From Volvariella volvacea V23 (lineage: Eukaryota > Basidiomycota > Agaricomycetes > Agaricales > Pluteaceae), in the NCBI GenBank assembly GCA_000349905.1, contig KB722770.1, positions 224,632 to 288,631 of the forward strand: a stretch of 64,000 bases of DNA, written 5' to 3'. Shown here piece after piece: positions 62,001-64,000 of this stretch. Position 1 is the first letter of the stretch. Each line of letters opens with the position of its first letter. The notes beneath the pieces were generated by a model. The model did no database searches. It was not told where the DNA came from and saw nothing but the letters and a program-made list of their open reading frames with translations. The position numbers and the translations under genes are program-made.

Positions 62001-63383
62001 GGTTGTACGACTTTAGAAAGAAGGAGGGGGAGAGGTGGAGCACGTTTTATACCACGAGGATTAGTGGGTTGAACCCGGAGGATTTCGAGTCGAAACAGGT
62101 GAGTTTGGGGCTCTTTCATTGTGCTGTGCTGTCCGGTCCGCGGGGTTAGAGGTTGGGATGGAGTTTGGTAGATGGGCATCGGAGAGGATGTGGTGTCTTT
62201 TTTGTGCGATGTGCGGAGTAAGGTTGCTGACTTTGTTTCTCTTTCACTCTATTAGCTTTGGTACAACAGCAAAGATGGAACGCGAGTTCCCATGTTCATT
62301 CTACGACACAAGTCGACGCCGCTGGACGGTACGGCTGGATGTATTCAATACGGTATGTTCACGATGCCTTCCTTTCTCCCCTGCTCATCGCGCCCCACAG
62401 GCTACGGAGGATTCAACATTCCCATCGAACCGACGTTCTCACCTAGAAGTCTATTGCTGTGTCAAGTTTATGGTATAATATATGCGCAACCTAATATTAG
62501 AGGTGGAGGCGAGTTTGGCGACAAGTGGCATCAAGGAGGGATCAGGGAGAATAAGGTGAACGTGTTTGATGATTTCATTGCCGCTACGTATGTAGTTCTT
62601 CCTTCCTTCTCTATCGTATATGCGCACTAAAAACTTTGATTCAGGGAGTTCTTGGTCAAAGAGAAATACGTTCGGGCTGGCCGTACAGCTATCTCTGGCG
62701 GTTCCAATGGAGGCTTGTTGGTCTCTGCATGCGTCAACCGCGCGCCTCAAGGAACATTCGGTGCTGCTGTGGCTGATGTTGGTGTCCACGATATGCTCAA
62801 GGCACGTCTCCCTCTGTCGTTTCCATCTTTCTGTCGTGGCTAACGCCTCGCTGTCGCCTCTACAGTTCCACAAATTCACGATCGGAAGCGCATGGATAAG
62901 TGACTACGGAAACCCTTCGGATCCCCATGATTTCGATTTCATCTACCCCATCTCACCGCTTCACAATGTTCCTCTTGATCGTGTGTTGCCGCCGACGATG
63001 TTGTTGACCGCCGATCGTGAGTGTCTTCACCATCTCGTAAACCCTCTCCACGCCACACATCCTAACCGCTTTATTCCTCAAACGCGCAGACGACGATCGG
63101 GTGGTACCAGCACATTCATTCAAACTCGCGGCGACCCTACAACATCTACTCCCCGGTAACCCCTACCCTCTCCTATTGAGAGTGGACAAAGACGCTGGTC
63201 ATGGCGCTGGTAAATCGACGATGCAATCGTAAGTCTCCTACCCTACTGCCGGTTGACGTATTTCTGATTATGATGCAACCCTTACCTCCTTTGCTTGTCC
63301 CGATTCACAGTATCAGAGAAGCAGCTGACAGATGGGCATTCGTCGCTAACGCTCTTGGATTGACTTGGAGAGATAGAGCGTAA
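59062..63383 (+). CDS. prolyl oligopeptidase (S9A family)
   Basis: Sixteen exons: 59062-59394, 59466-59538, 59596-59672, 59768-59860, 60127-60297, 60925-61066, 61180-61292, 61379-61476, 61591-61780, 61850-62098, 62256-62352, 62401-62587, 62645-62801, 62866-63016, 63090-63228 and 63311-63383; 780 aa. It cleaves short peptides after proline in the cytosol. The beta-propeller is covered by [61 protein letters not shown] and [13 protein letters not shown]. The hydrolase domain has [24 protein letters not shown] and the catalytic triad: S628 in ISGGSNGG, Asp in ADHDDRVVP (712/713) and H748 in DAGHGAGKS. The intron after HDMLK has a GC donor (AAG|GCACGT). Intron 60298-60924 is unusually long (627 nt). 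An in-frame ATG at 58954 would add a 36-residue leader. Typical members have about 730-740 aa; the excess is an Asn/Thr-rich N-terminus. Confidence 0.95.
60032..60079. repeat. TCTCA pentamer repeat in a prolyl oligopeptidase intron
   Basis: Imperfect tandem copies of TCTCA within intron 59861-60126. Confidence 0.9.
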
Positions 63384-64000
63384 GCCCTCTTTTCCATTGG
63401 GCGATAGCTTGTTCTTCATGTCCTTTTTCCCCTTTTCTCAACAACAATTGGTTTCATTTGGGGTTTTGGTGCGAAACGGACCTGTTATGGGGCACACTTT
63501 GTATTGGTGATCGATAAGTTTTCATTCGCTCCTTTGATCATGAGGTCACTATTCACTCATGAACGTGAACGAGTGGAATATCAAACGGACCTCGTTTTTC
63601 GTTTTCCTTGTTTCTTTTTTGCTTTCTTCTCCCGATTTTTTTTCTTCTGTCCCTTGATTCCTATGTAGCGGTGGTGGAGGTTGTAATAGGCTATATTAGA
63701 TGTAGTCCCTCACGGTTAATTAATTATTTCTCATCCATCTGGTATGTTATCGTGTGGCGGTAAACATAACGAGCTAGCATCAGCGCTTTTGGCCTGCTGG
63801 TGTCTTGTGCCTGGTACGCCGTAGGCAATCCCTTGAAAAAATGCGCTATGGTATGTAAGAGTATCGTAATTCGGTATCAGGTATGATGATACACAACTCC
63901 ATAGTGACGGCGGCGCTCCCAAAGCCGTGGCCATGGCTATGGAACTGTACAGTCCGATACCGTAATGAATTCCCCATGGTACACCACACCGAATGTTACA
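63384..64000. other. 3' flank of prolyl oligopeptidase, no gene seen
   Basis: T-rich tract near 63600-63650 probably belongs to the 3' UTR. Nothing else is recognisable up to the window edge. Confidence 0.5.

Noticed and set aside
1..64000. CRISPR arrays, bacterial operons, rRNA genes, integrated viral genes
   Set aside because: None seen; the gene structure is eukaryotic throughout and repeats are microsatellites or decayed elements.

Overview
The window is nuclear DNA of a filamentous basidiomycete, most likely an Agaricomycete. The reasons are dense short introns (mostly 50-150 nt, GT-AG with an occasional GC-AG), proline/serine-rich expanded regulatory proteins, a degenerate NACHT-type NTPase, a Crinkler-kinase fusion gene of the kind seen in Agaricomycetes, and a full set of conserved eukaryotic housekeeping genes. 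The exact lineage (perhaps near Rhizoctonia/Cantharellales) is a guess from gene content.

Layout. 1-1860 is an AT-rich, almost CpG-free block holding a long imperfect inverted repeat and running into a broken NACHT NTPase relic (about 1560-2260, minus). A tRNA-Arg(ACG) with a 17-nt intron lies at 3060-3148. Then come a very large MDR-type oxidoreductase-like protein (3662-9016, minus), the tRNA thiolation enzyme NCS6/CTU1 (9451-10768, minus) and a Crinkler-kinase fusion (11575-13606, plus), followed by a second block with no CpG at all (13740-14912). 16751-20718 (minus) encodes a KDM3/JHDM2-type JmjC histone demethylase. After 3.4 kb with no supported gene, a minus-strand run follows: SSK1, the HOG-pathway response regulator (24145-32349, about 2,487 aa), ARS2/SERRATE (33462-37670), the ribosome-biogenesis factor ESF2/ABT1 (37966-39030) and the nuclear cap-binding subunit CBP80 (39457-44195, containing a 100-N assembly gap). 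A short bidirectional promoter separates CBP80 from a mitochondrial PPR-like protein (44564-47542, plus), which converges on mitochondrial initiation factor IF-3 (47655-48575, minus). A mitochondrial FAD/folate-type carrier lies at 50720-52233 (minus). The 52-59 kb stretch is gene-poor apart from one small putative membrane protein. A prolyl oligopeptidase (59062-63383, plus) ends the window.

How the genes relate. ARS2 and CBP80 encode direct partners in the nuclear cap-binding complex and sit two genes apart on the same strand. The PPR protein, IF-3 and the carrier all act in mitochondria. NCS6, ESF2, ARS2 and CBP80 all serve RNA maturation. The two CpG-depleted blocks bracket the 5' third of the window and abut the fast-evolving genes (NACHT relic, Crinkler-kinase); this looks like a methylated or RIP-like-mutated repeat compartment beside a conserved gene-dense compartment.

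Gene models were built by hand from splice signals. For every multi-exon model except CBP80, which is broken by the N gap, the exon lengths sum to a whole number of codons.
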